A DNA stretch of 20,068 bases from Symsagittifera roscoffensis (lineage: Eukaryota > Xenacoelomorpha > Acoela > Convolutidae). The stretch is taken from NCBI RefSeq assembly GCF_963678635.1, contig NW_026971131.1, positions 1-20,068 of the forward strand. Reading direction: 5' to 3'. Below are positions 9,755-18,945 of the stretch, one piece after another; the stretch's first letter is position 1, and each line of letters begins with the position of its first letter. A program made the translations under genes and the position numbers. A model generated the notes under the pieces. The model was not told the DNA's origin, did not search any database, and saw only the letters and a program-made list of their open reading frames with translations.

Positions 9755-10435
9755 TCAACCTTCTCTCGTCCCCGTCCACAAGAAATCTTCTCCGCGACTG
9801 AACACCAAAGAGCACTGATACTCTTTCATCGATCGTAGTCCTAGGACCATCTCGGCTTTCAGTTTCGGGACCACAAGTGCTTCGATTTCTTCGGCAATGT
9901 CGCCCAACTTGAAGCGAGTTGTGACAATTCCGTCGACCGCCATTATTTTTCCGTCTGCTGTCTCCAGTCGGCCTACGATGCGTTCCATCGTCGGTGCGTC
10001 AACCATTCTCCGCGCAACATCTGTCCTTATGAGGTCGGTAGTGGCTCCGGTATCAAGCAGCACCTCAACATGGGTTCCACCTACGCAAGCATTAACGACT
10101 GCTCCGCGTGGATCGCTGACATCGTGACTGATCCCAACACGCTCGATGCGCGTCCGCGAATTCTGTTTCGTTTCCAACTTTGGGTTGTTCTCTCTGATCC
10201 TTGGTACTCGTTCCAATATCGATAGAACTTTTTCCTGCTCCAATATCTTCTCGCTCTGCCCTTCTCCATCATTATTTGCATTCGTATCGTAACGTGCGCA
10301 AGACTGAGTTCCTGTAGCTTGCGTTCGCCTTTCCGCCTGCTGTTTCTTAAATTCGACCGGGACAAATCCTCCTTCGAACTCGCCTACTGCCACGCCCATT
10401 GGTAGTTTAAATGGTTCGCGCTTCTTTGGGGTCAT
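9755..10435 (-). pseudogene. Retrotransposon aspartic protease
   Basis: The 226-residue frame begins at an ATG that overlaps the gag stop as ATGA (10435-10432). Its first 90 residues are a charged linker. The protease core follows: VEVLLDTGATTDLI carries the catalytic DTGA flanked by hydrophobic strands, and MVLGLRSM later supplies the second hydrophobic-hydrophobic-G motif of the retropepsin fold, which cuts the Gag-Pol polyprotein as a homodimer. The core is uninterrupted, so it is the best-preserved module of the element. It ends in TGA at 9757-9755 with the frame continuing behind it. In an intact element it would probably be released from a larger Gag-Pol precursor rather than start at this ATG. 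Confidence 0.85.
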
Positions 10436-11551
10436 TCTTTTGCAATGTGGCCCACCTGTCTACAATTAAAACAACCACCCTGGGTCCATGGATTGTTTCC
10501 ACTCTGTCGCCCAGTTAGGTTCGCAAAGTCGCATTGCCGATTCTCTCCCCGTCGGGTGTGACTCTCTGGCTTTGGGTTACAAAGATCAACGAACCTACCT
10601 ATCAATGTCGTTAAGTTCAGCATATGGGCCATCATTAGAGCCGCCAGATCGTTTTGACGTGATTCCTGCATCTGCATCTGCAATCTCACCTCATCATACC
10701 TCGAACTCTGGACATCGATCTGCTTCGCCAGGTTGTTCTGAGCCTTCATCATTTGGCCCAGCCTCTGGTCAGTGTGCGTCTGCAATCTCGTCAGCTCCGT
10801 CCGTATCTGTTGAGTCTCGGCAGTCAGCGTAATGTCTCCGCCAGCCTCAGTCGTCAGGTCTTGAACATCGTGCACCGACCGAACGTAATTTGGCCGTCTC
10901 CGACTCTTCATCCTGACTGTTTTGCGTGTATATCTAGAACCTGTGCTCGGGCCACCGCCTGGTTGAAATTTTCGAGGTCTTCTCGCAGAAGCAATTCCTG
11001 AAGCTCGAAATCACACAATCCATCAGTGAACTGTTCGCGGTTCATCTCGTCTCGGCCTTGAGCTCCCAGGTTTGTATTTGCAACTTCACCCAAGGATCGC
11101 CTTCCTCCTGCATGAGGTTCTTGATTTCAGCCCTCGCAGCTGATTGTGTCTGAAATGGCATCATCCTCTGATCGAATTCCGCGAGCATTCTGCCTAGCGT
11201 CGGTTTCTCGAACCCATCAACTTCTTCTCGAAAGTGAGCTGGCATACTCGTGAACTCATCCAATTCTCAGCCTGTCAGACAAGTCGGCAGCACCATCCTG
11301 GCCTGCCCATCGTCCCATCGATTGGCGTCTGCTATCCAGGCATAGTGTTTCCTCCAGTCTCGCCAGTTCTGATAACTGCTCGAGGGAAACCGATCTGGTC
11401 GTATCGTACCAAATCCGAACACTCCCTGTTGTCGATCGAGAGCATTGGCCGCTGTCACTGCAGCCTCTGAAATCAGCTGTCTGTCTTCATCGTTCATCGC
11501 CATCGCAATTGTTTCGTCGATTGTTCGTTCGTTCTTCTCGTAATCCCGCAC
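10432..11551 (-). pseudogene. Retrotransposon gag (capsid and zinc knuckle), broken
   Basis: Gag builds the virus-like particle and packages the RNA. The N-terminal part (11551-11267) has the capsid signature NWRDWRKHYAWIADANRW followed by LP-x-CLTG. An in-frame TGA (11269-11267) follows, and the same frame continues (FTSMPAHFREEV) to 11042. A frameshift near 11090-11120 leads into EQFTDGLCDFELQELLLRED, the conserved capsid C-terminal block, ending at TGA 10910-10908. The next frame (10911-10432) has a Gln-rich, helix-prone stretch and ends in the zinc knuckle CFNCRQVGHIAKE, where TGA occupies the position of the fourth zinc ligand. No in-frame ATG lies at the very start; the first is in the IAMAMNDED stretch. 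The 5' LTR ends only about 50 bases upstream. Confidence 0.85.
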
Positions 11552-11602
11552 AAATCGTCGTTGCAGCTACAATCCAGAATAGCGCCCACACAGGAGCGTC
11601 AC

Positions 11603-13405
11603 TGTAGACGTGGGGGAATTCACAATATCTCTAGGCCGGTCTTGCTCGCTATTTCACACCACCGCAATATGTTCCCTTTGGTACTGAGGTCAGCGGGGCA
11701 ACCAGTTCCCAGTACTGTTCACAATCCCAAAAGGGTTGATTTGGTGGTTGGCTGCTCTGTACTGTACTGTGCTGCTCGCCCCGTGATTCATGCTCTTCCG
11801 ACTGTGTCTCACCCATCAATCAATAATCGATCGCAACAACAATTCCAATAATAAGATTGAATTAAGAAATGAATATAACCAAACACAGAGTAGCCTATAA
11901 TTGGCTGAAATATAAATTACTCATTCAATTAAAGAAAGGGGTTCACGATTACTATTATTTAAACCAACTGCCTCCTGCAGTTCAATTAACACCTCACTAT
12001 TAACTAATGTTCTCCTCGAGGACTTCTTTCAATATCAATCGTTCAACAACGATTCCGATATCCTCTAGATAGCCTAACTAACATTCACTAACTAATCTAC
12101 ATTCACATTAACAAGTCTTCCAACTCGTTCTCTTTTTACTTTGAGAATCAAGCGATTACCTTAGCTTGTAGCCCAAATTGTTCTCTAACTAACTGAGAAA
12201 CACCAAATCGATTCGCTCACAATAATTCTTCTCTGACAGAATTTCTCTTAATAGTAGTTACCAGCTCTTCTGACTCTTAAAGGCTCTCCGGTACCCTTCA
12301 ATTCCTTATCTTTCTTTACTCTTAGTTTTAGTTAAGTCACGCCATTTCCTATCAGTCCTGACATCCGCCTAAATCACCCGTCGGCACATGTTTTAAGACT
12401 ATATCCCTCCTCCTGTAAACTATGCCACGTGCCAACTTCGGTTTATTTTATCAGTCTTTTCACGCTTATTAGATACGCGGTATGCGGTAGCTGTCACAAT
12501 TTGACCGAGCAAACAAATGTCATAAGATTCTAATCAACCAATTTCTGAACTCTCTCAACTTCAGCTTTCGAGTTCATTTCAACCTCCAAACCATGCTATG
12601 TTTACTCAGTCTTTACTCCCAAGGTCTTTATTTTAATTATCCCGTTAACGTTCCGACCTCCCAAGGGTAGGGGGAGAACCCTTTTTATGGGTAGTTAATT
12701 CATTTCAGGAATCTAAAATTTCTATCTGTACTCTATTCCAATCCCGACCTTCTAGCTATCAGGGGAACGTAGTTCGTCTATTAGGGGTCGGATTAAACCA
12801 AAAAGTCACCTCCGGAGAGCCAAGTAAATTCCCCGTCCATTCATACCAGTTAGGAAACTTAAATCTCATGCCGCGGTGTCATTACTATCAATTTCCTCTG
12901 GGACTACTTTTCTTTAGTCTAGTTGATATTCTATTAATAGCGATTTTGCCAAGCTATATTGAACCCAATGTTTACCATGTCCACTTTGAATTAAATCATC
13001 TACTCCAAGGTTGCAATGTAAAAGCTATATCTTTATAAGCTTCTGCTCTAGTTCCCAATATATAAGTTTTCCCCCCAATTTTCAGCAAGGTGACCCATTC
13101 TCATTTCAAGGGTTGGGCTGGTGAATACGCCACTTTCCGGTGTTAATCTCGGGGTTTTCCAAGCAAGTTTGGGGTCAAAAAGTCAAAAGGTCAACTTAAG
13201 ATCACCCAGGGGTCAACCGGGATCAAACTTCCATATTTGGGTTCAGAATCCCATGGGGGTCTTGACTACCAACTTTCATTCATATCCCATCAAAAATTCA
13301 CAAATTATCCCATTTCTAAGGTCCATTATCACTTTTTCCGGGAAAAGGCTATTAACACCGGAAGGAGTCGCCGGAGGATTTTCACGCACAAGGGGTCTTT
13401 TTTCG
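11603..13405 (-). repeat. 5' LTR of the retrotransposon
   Basis: This is the partner of 5618-7425 and would contain the promoter for the leftward transcript. It begins on the + strand with TGTAGACGTGGGGG and homology to its partner ends at 13405 in ttttttcg. To the right the text continues as cggggtccg and keeps a 'gggtc' style and higher G+C to about 13730, unlike the AT-rich flank further on, so this LTR might be longer and its partner truncated at the junction with the internal region. No primer-binding site beginning TGG directly abuts the LTR on the internal side. Confidence 0.87.
13031..13039 (-). promoter_or_regulatory. TATA-like box in the 5' LTR
   Basis: CTTATAAAG on the - strand, conserved with the other LTR, about 370 bases inside the LTR and about 1.4 kb upstream of gag. 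It is the most likely core promoter of the element if transcription started in U3. The long distance to gag would make a large part of the LTR leader sequence. Confidence 0.33.
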
Positions 13406-14105
13406 GGGTCCGTATCTTATGCCCATTGCTGCAATAAAGTCGATATGCCCTCGCTCAATATTTTGCGTAAATTGCTTACTTCCGGTCTGAGGAGGTGTTT
13501 TTCCAAGTGCTAATAGCTTCCGATCCAACCGCTGGATTTGGCTCAACTCTTAATACAAAATGTAACTTGCCACTACCTATCATCCCTCCAAGGGCCAGCT
13601 CCCTGCATTCATTGGAGGCCGAGAAACGATTATCACTTGCCCCCCAAGGGTCTGACGGGTCCCGATTTTTGTATGCCCGGGTCAAATCATCTCTAGTATC
13701 GCTCCTCTGAATTTTATAACATTACCTTTCTTAGTTCCGATTTGGGGGGAGGGGGGGTTTGCCGATTTTGTCAAATTTTGTTTTCTGGCATAGGAGGGAC
13801 GATATCTTCGAAGATTGAACTATTTCGAACTTTACCCTTTGTTTGCTGTACTTTTTAACCTAATGACGAATCAATCTTACGCTCAGGTTACTATAGCATG
13901 TAAAACAGTAGAATCACCAATTCTTCACCTCAATTTGTCCAATTTTTCGCGATCGTTTGGAACCCAATCGTAGAATGAAATCGTTATTTGGGACTAGTGG
14001 GTTAGTTGAGAGTGATTTTAGTTCTCGAGAACGGTATTTGATATGAGATTGAAATGAATTCACAGCAATTAGGTTTTGTTTATTCAGACCATCTTTAAAA
14101 ACATC
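13406..14105. other. Flank of the 5' LTR; no supported gene
   Basis: Positions 13406-13730 are richer in G+C and contain LTR-style words (gggtctgacgggtcc near 13648, cccgggtcaaatc near 13677), suggesting either more LTR or part of another element. An open frame at 13685-13476 (-) has no recognised product. At 13744-13757 there are two adjacent G runs (six and seven G split by one A). From about 13760 the composition returns to AT-rich. Confidence 0.45.
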
Positions 14106-14178
14106 TGGTCCCTCGATGGATCGATTTATTGATCTACAAGCGGCCATCCGAGTGTTCTTACCACTAAACCAATCTGCC
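14106..14178 (-). pseudogene. tRNA-like pseudogene or tRNA-derived SINE head
   Basis: On the - strand a 73-nt unit, the usual tRNA length, begins GGCAGAT and ends GGGACC plus A. An A box, TGGTTTAGTGG (14171-14161), matches the Pol III consensus. A B-box-like AATCGATCC (14126-14118) lies 34 bases further on, the normal tRNA spacing. The D stem folds fully (GTTT with GAAC, one G-U) around an 8-base loop containing GG. The T stem shows A-C mismatches consistent with decay, and the acceptor (3 of 7 pairs) and anticodon stems pair poorly, so the anticodon cannot be assigned safely (GGC if the loop is ATGGCCG). TTTTT, a Pol III terminator, lies at 14101-14097. A functional tRNA is unlikely. Confidence 0.55.
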
Positions 14179-14649
14179 ATGGCAGAGCAGCTTTTTTATC
14201 AACCCGCACTACGAAATCTTTTCAAAGTGAATTGATTATTAATTCCAAATGCGACTCAAATTGTAACTGTTAATTTTTGACTTTATCAGTACAACAATTC
14301 ATAGCTTTGCCAATATTTAATTTAACGAAAACTGTCTCGAACAATTGAAATGAACTAAGTTGAGCTGAAATAGAGTGATGAACTTTTTAATTCAGTTCGT
14401 TCAGTTGACAGGAATTGAGATCGAAGTTGGATGTTTGCTCTACATACTTTCTCATTTTTGCGAAGTTTATGCCAAACAAATAAAAAAGTGTACCTTGAAT
14501 TCTCTGTATATCAAATTGATACAACCAGAAAAATTGACCAGAAAAAATTAAAGATCATCCGAGGAATCAAAACAACATATTATTTTGATGTATAGAAAAC
14601 TCAAAATACAAGTTTCATCTGCTCGGCGTACACTTTCCTCGCACAAATT
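14179..14649. other. AT-rich stretch, nothing recognised
   Basis: No open frame, RNA gene or repeat that I can support. It separates the tRNA-like locus from the first copy of the dispersed repeat. Confidence 0.5.
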
Positions 14650-15041
14650 TTGGCGCAAAAACGTGAAAAACTGTACAGCAACAATTACAGCAACTTGAGG
14701 CGTTCCCGAGGAGCGTAGCGACGAGCAACGCCCTATTAGCAATTGCCGGCTAAACAAAACAGCCATAACTCTATGTTTTGAAAGACTCGATATGAATTGT
14801 TCCCAGTGTCATCGATTGCAGTCTAGACGCAAATCAACAGTGTGGGATGAATAACTTCTCGAATAGTGATTGGGCTGAAGCCCACATTAGCTGTTTTTTG
14901 TAAACCTTTTCGACAAACTGTAAATATCTTGGATTTATCTAAAATTAGCAAAACATAAAGTTGTGCAAGACTTCAGATAACAGCGCTGCTAACAGTCGTG
15001 CAAAGTAGGGCATATATTTGATATTTTAACTCTATCCTTCG
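14650..15041. repeat. Dispersed repeat family 1, copy A
   Basis: This segment is homologous in the same orientation to 18444-18791. The best-conserved core starts at 14699 with ggcgttcccgaggagcgtag and runs to ctctatcc near 15036. Shared landmarks are the word attagcaattgccggct, the inverted repeat tgggctgaagccca (14871-14884, 6-bp arms and a 2-base loop), and atcttggatttatct. The first six bases (ggcgtt) can pair with aacgcc about 22 bases on. Copy A has about 33 bases absent from copy B, lying between two gtgcaa words near 14962 and 14998. There is no coding potential, terminal inverted repeat or A/B box that I can see. It is probably a non-autonomous interspersed repeat. Confidence 0.8.
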
Positions 15042-15862
15042 TTTAGGAGATGAAGTTTACTTTTTCGTGACCACTACACTCGCACCAACGTGTTGCAAGC
15101 TTGTCAACCGATTGTAGGTTTCTTCTAACAAATCACAATTGTCACGACTCAGACCTAGATCACATTTGTAAATCTTTGAATGAAAATATTAATAGTTTCA
15201 TGTTTCATAGAGATTAGTTCTGATAATTTGCTCTTGGTATATGTAAATGTTTCGCTGAAAATCAAGCTAAGTTTTGTTTTAAATGGACATAAAAAACAGA
15301 CACTATGGAGAGTAAAAACTCAAATTTGCGGTTATTTTTGTCCACTATTGTAGGTTTATTTATGGGGGTGAACACTTTCTGTTCTGACTAAACGGTGAAG
15401 AAGAAGTTAACCAGGTCAATCATTTTAGAGGAGAAAAAAGTCTTGTTCAGAGTGACAAACGTTCTCTACTCGGTTAATTTGTATAACTTCATACCACCAA
15501 AAAATCTATTTTAAATAATGAAAACTAATATTTCAGACCCGGAAACTGGTAGTTAATTCAAATAAAAAACTGAAACATTCAGAAAGGGTAAATCAGAATA
15601 TTTTCTGTCAGTTGATGAAAACTTTTAACATTCCAAGTAAATTTTGTCCAAAATCGTCTTCGAAATTAAAAATTTCAGAATGTGAAACCTGAGTTTGCGT
15701 TTAATTTTGAAGACTTGTGTAATTAATTATGTCTGAAAATCCAGCTTGCTTCTATTGCTGAAGCGTACTAAGACACATAGTAAAATATGACCAGTGCTCT
15801 TCTTTTATTTGCTGTCATGAAAATGGAGATTACGCTACAACTCAGAAATTTTAAGGAAAGCG
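15042..15862. other. AT-rich stretch, nothing recognised
   Basis: No supported gene, RNA or repeat. Poly-purine stretches occur, and an A run (about 11 A) near 15880 sits just inside the following tandem array. Confidence 0.5.
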
Positions 15863-16515
15863 ACAACTCTCAAGGTTAAAAAAAAAAAACAGTTTAAAAC
15901 TTTAAAATGCAGGCGGGCGCGTTATAAGACTCGTGATTTTGCATACTTCCTACCCTCTGTCGGCAAGCTCGCGGCACAACTCTATAGGTTTGCAAAATAG
16001 TTTAAAACCTAAAAATACAGACGGGCGCGTTTTATGGCTCGTAGTTTTGCATACTTCCTACCCTCTGTCGGCAAGCTCGCAGCACAACTCTCAAGGTTTG
16101 CAAATTAGTTTAAAATCTAAAAATACATGCCGGCGCGTTTTATGGCTCGTAATTTTGCATACTTCCTACCCTCTGTCGGCAAGCTCGCAGCACAACTCTC
16201 AAGGTTTGCAAATTAGTTTAAAATCTAAAAATACAGGCGGGCGCGTTTTATGGCTCGTAATTTTGCATACTTCCTAGCCTCTGTCGGCAAGCTCGCAGCA
16301 CAACTCTCAAGGTTTGCAAATTAGTTTAAAACCTAAAAATACAGGCGGGCGCGTTTATGGCTCGTAATTTTGCATACTTCCTACCCTCTGTTGGCAAGCT
16401 TGCAGCACAACTCTCAAGGTTTGCAAATTAGTTTTAAACCTAAAAATACAGGCGGGCGCGTTTTATGGCTCGTAATTTTGCATACTTCCTACCCTCTGTC
16501 GGCAAGCTCGCGGCA
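15863..16515. repeat. Tandem array, 108-bp unit, about six copies
   Basis: The word gcatacttcc recurs at 15941, 16049, 16157, 16265, 16372 and 16480, giving periods of 108, 108, 108, 107 and 108. Each unit has a G+C-rich box (ggcgggcgcgttttatggctcgt), then gcatacttcctaccctctgtcggcaagctcgc in two parts, acaactctcaaggtttgcaaa, and an A-rich spacer. The array opens with a partial unit at 15863 and stops abruptly after ctcgcggca at 16515. The first unit is the most diverged. Outer copies have cgcggca where inner copies have cgcagca (tgcagca in the fifth), the pattern left by homogenisation of the interior. The long open frame at 15933-16277 exists because 108 is divisible by three and is not taken as a gene. 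Confidence 0.93.
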
Positions 16516-16673
16516 ATCGAACAATTGGGGTCGAATTTTTTTTTTTATTGTAACATCACAAATAAATGTTCAAAAAACGTCGATAAACCAATTTCCTCCA
16601 ATTGATTTTTTTTTCGTCTCGCTTTCCATTCTCTCATGTAATTATGTTTAATCTGCACCTCTAGTAATTATAT

Positions 16674-16806
16674 AAAATCTGCTGAATTGTTTTTTAATTT
16701 TCCAGACATGCGAACAAGAAAAACCATAGAAAAAAATGCACAAAAAAATGCAGAGACAGCGAAATGACATAAAAACATATACATAAACATCAAAAAAACA
16801 CAACCA
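16674..16806. repeat. Dispersed repeat family 2, copy C
   Basis: Homologous in the same orientation to 18809-18945. Shared landmarks are aaaatctgctgaattg, ttttaattttccagacatgcgaacaa in two parts, atgcagagacagcgaaatgac and cataaacatcaaaaa. A-rich spacers differ in length. It is non-coding. Confidence 0.72.
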
Positions 16807-18443
16807 TAGATCATAAAAAACACAATCTTATCCACATACGCAAACAATGACACCCTTCTTTCTTTATGAAATTTTCCATCATTTTGTACATGTAAAAGGT
16901 ACATTTAAGAACTCTAATCCAGATTTTATATTTAAAAAAAAACGAGCATAATATAGGTTCATTTTGATTTTCAATTTTTCACACAAAAATTCATGAATAC
17001 ATACAAGCTTACAACTAATATAAAATTAAAGAATCTAAATACATACATTGCCATGTATAAACCTGCATTTCATACATCGCAATCAGACAGTTAAAGGAAA
17101 CGGTGACGTGGACTATTCTTGAGTCTTCTAGACAAATCCGAATTTAAATTAAGTTCTTTTTGATTTCTTTTTCTTACAAACATACATAATTACATTAAAG
17201 CATAACACTAATTTTAATGCACAGAAACTGCATACATGCATAGCATCCTAGCTATCTGCTTTTCATACACAGAAACAATTATACGTACAAATAGGAAATC
17301 TGCTACATGTAATTACCCACTGAAATTTTTTAAAAAATTTTGTAAGATTATTTTTCAGGCTAGAGTTGCACAGATGAGGTTCGTAAGGTTTATAAATAAA
17401 TTGTTACATTCGTAAAAACCTTCACCACATACTTTATACGTTTAGATAGACAAAGAGTTACGTTCAAAAAAGAATCTGGAAACAGCAGTTTTTATCAGTG
17501 TTGTCCAATTTGTTGTAACTTCGAAAAATAGGTTTGTGTGCACCATTCGAGAAATCAAGAACAAAACCATAATGAATTGAGTATGTTTCTACTTCTAAGT
17601 ATTGTGTTAAGTCTGATTTTCTACTTATAGTGAACAAAGGAGGTATAAACAAGCATAAAACATACAAAGGTACATGGCCCTGCTTCCATTCACAAAAAAA
17701 ACAACAGCTAAGTACACAGAGTCACAGGTTTACATATAGTATCTGATTGATAACCTGAACAAATTTAGCAGCTGGTAAATTAGTTCAGGTTAGAAAAAAT
17801 GAGAAGAAACTGGTTTGATTTCGACTTCAACTTTTTTAGTCAAGTTTAATTATACAGCCTAATTGAAATGAAAAAACTTGAAAAAATGAAAAAATTATAA
17901 TCACTTGTTTCTAAAGATAACTACATATATGAAAAAACATACATACAGACCAAAAACAAACCAAAATACTTACAGACATCCAAATTGCATTAGATTTGTA
18001 CACACCTATTTGATTTTATTTGTAGTGCCCATTTACTATGTAGAACGAATGGCATCTAACGGGCTTCACCCTCGTATAAACATAAAAACTCTTAATTGTG
18101 GTGCCTGATGACTATTTAGTACAAGCGGTTACTTCTCGAAATTCTTGACATAGCCGAACAGCAAAGCCAGATGGAATTCAATTTGGAATTACATTTTTTG
18201 CTTTTTTTTTATTCTGAACATACGAACAACATTATGAGTTTTTATGCATACATATCTATTTACACACAAAAAATCATTACGCATCTATATAAATAAGAAC
18301 CGTTAATTTTTTTACTCAAACCAAACACACACACGCACTTTCATAAGACGTATTTGGTGCATTTTTTGGTCTTATAAAGTATGGGCGTAAAATTTTATAC
18401 GTTTGCCGGATAACGTTCGCCAGTTTTTATTTGTTTGGCATGC
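16807..18443. other. AT-rich stretch with many acatacat-type words
   Basis: Words such as acatacata, catacatac and tacatgca recur irregularly from about 16930 to 18300 on the + strand, and a short (ac)n run lies near 18323-18335. No open frame, RNA gene or ordered repeat is supported. Short - strand open frames (for example 17667-17464) are not recognisable. Confidence 0.5.
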
Positions 18444-18791
18444 ATTTCGCAAAATGGTAAAATCTGTAGAGCATTGATTAAAGCAGCTTGTGGCGTTCCC
18501 GAGGAGCGTAGCGACTAGCAATGCCGGATTAGCAATTGCCGGCTATAAGAAACAGTCATGCCTCAAGGTCTTTGAAGTACTTGAGATGAATTGTTCCCCA
18601 TGTCATCGATTGCAGTCTAGGTGCAAATCAACAGAGTGGGATACATAATTTCTCGAAGAGTGATTGGGCTGAAGCCCACATTAGCTGTTTTATGTAAGCC
18701 TTTTTGACAAACCGTAAATATCTTGGATTTATCTAAGATTAGCAAAACATAAAGTTATGCAAAGTAGGGCATATTTTTGAGTTCTATCCTT
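18444..18791. repeat. Dispersed repeat family 1, copy B
   Basis: Second copy of the repeat at 14650-15041. The core begins ggcgttcccgaggagcgtag at 18492, and the inverted repeat tgggctgaagccca is perfectly kept at 18665-18678. The short stem ggcgtt/aacgcc of copy A is ggcgtt/aatgcc here, so a G-C pair becomes G-U. It lacks about 33 bases present in copy A and runs almost directly into repeat family 2 at 18809. Confidence 0.8.
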
Positions 18792-18808
18792 ACATAAAAT
18801 CTGCACAT

Positions 18809-18945
18809 AAAAATCTGCTGAGTTGCTTTTTAATTTTCCAGGCATACGAACAAAAAAAAACAACCAAAAACTGTTCATAAGAAAATACAGAGACAGCGAA
18901 ATGACCTTAAAACATAAACATCAACATCAAAAACAATACAACCTC
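18809..18945. repeat. Dispersed repeat family 2, copy D
   Basis: Second copy of the repeat at 16674-16806: aaatctgctgagttgc, ttttaattttccaggcatacgaacaa in two parts, atacagagacagcgaaatgacc, then cataaacatcaacatcaaaaa. Only about 17 bases separate it from dispersed repeat family 1, copy B, whereas copy C has no such neighbour. Confidence 0.72.

Larger units (their letters stand above)
5618..13405 (-). mobile_element. Defective Ty3/gypsy-like LTR retrotransposon
   Basis: Two direct repeats of about 1.8 kb (5618-7425 and 11603-13405) flank a 4.2 kb internal region whose reading direction is right to left. Module order is gag, protease, integrase, with integrase after the place where polymerase should be. 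That order, together with the GPY/F-like integrase end, fits Ty3/gypsy rather than Ty1/copia. Reverse transcriptase and RNase H are absent: only about 400 bases separate the protease from the integrase zinc-binding region. All modules carry stops or frameshifts. Over the first roughly 315 bases of the LTRs I count by eye about 13 differences, so the insertion is old but not ancient. No target-site duplication is visible: cctca precedes the left LTR and gggtc follows the right one. No env-like membrane protein is present. Confidence 0.9.

Noticed and set aside
11570-11602. Primer-binding site starting TGGGCGC on the - strand near the 5' LTR
   Set aside because: It lies about 14 bases from the LTR edge rather than next to it, and I cannot match it to a known tRNA 3' end.
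13741-13760. G-quadruplex at the two G runs
   Set aside because: Only two uninterrupted runs are present; four tracts could be drawn by splitting them, but loops would be artificial.
15933-16277. Open reading frame encoding a 36-residue repeat protein
   Set aside because: The frame is open only because the 108-bp DNA unit is divisible by three and lacks a stop in that frame. It breaks at the 107-bp unit and shows no protein-family similarity.
16668-16904. 78-residue - strand open frame rich in Phe and Met
   Set aside because: It overlaps dispersed repeat family 2 and reflects A/T-rich repeat sequence; it is not preserved in the other copy.
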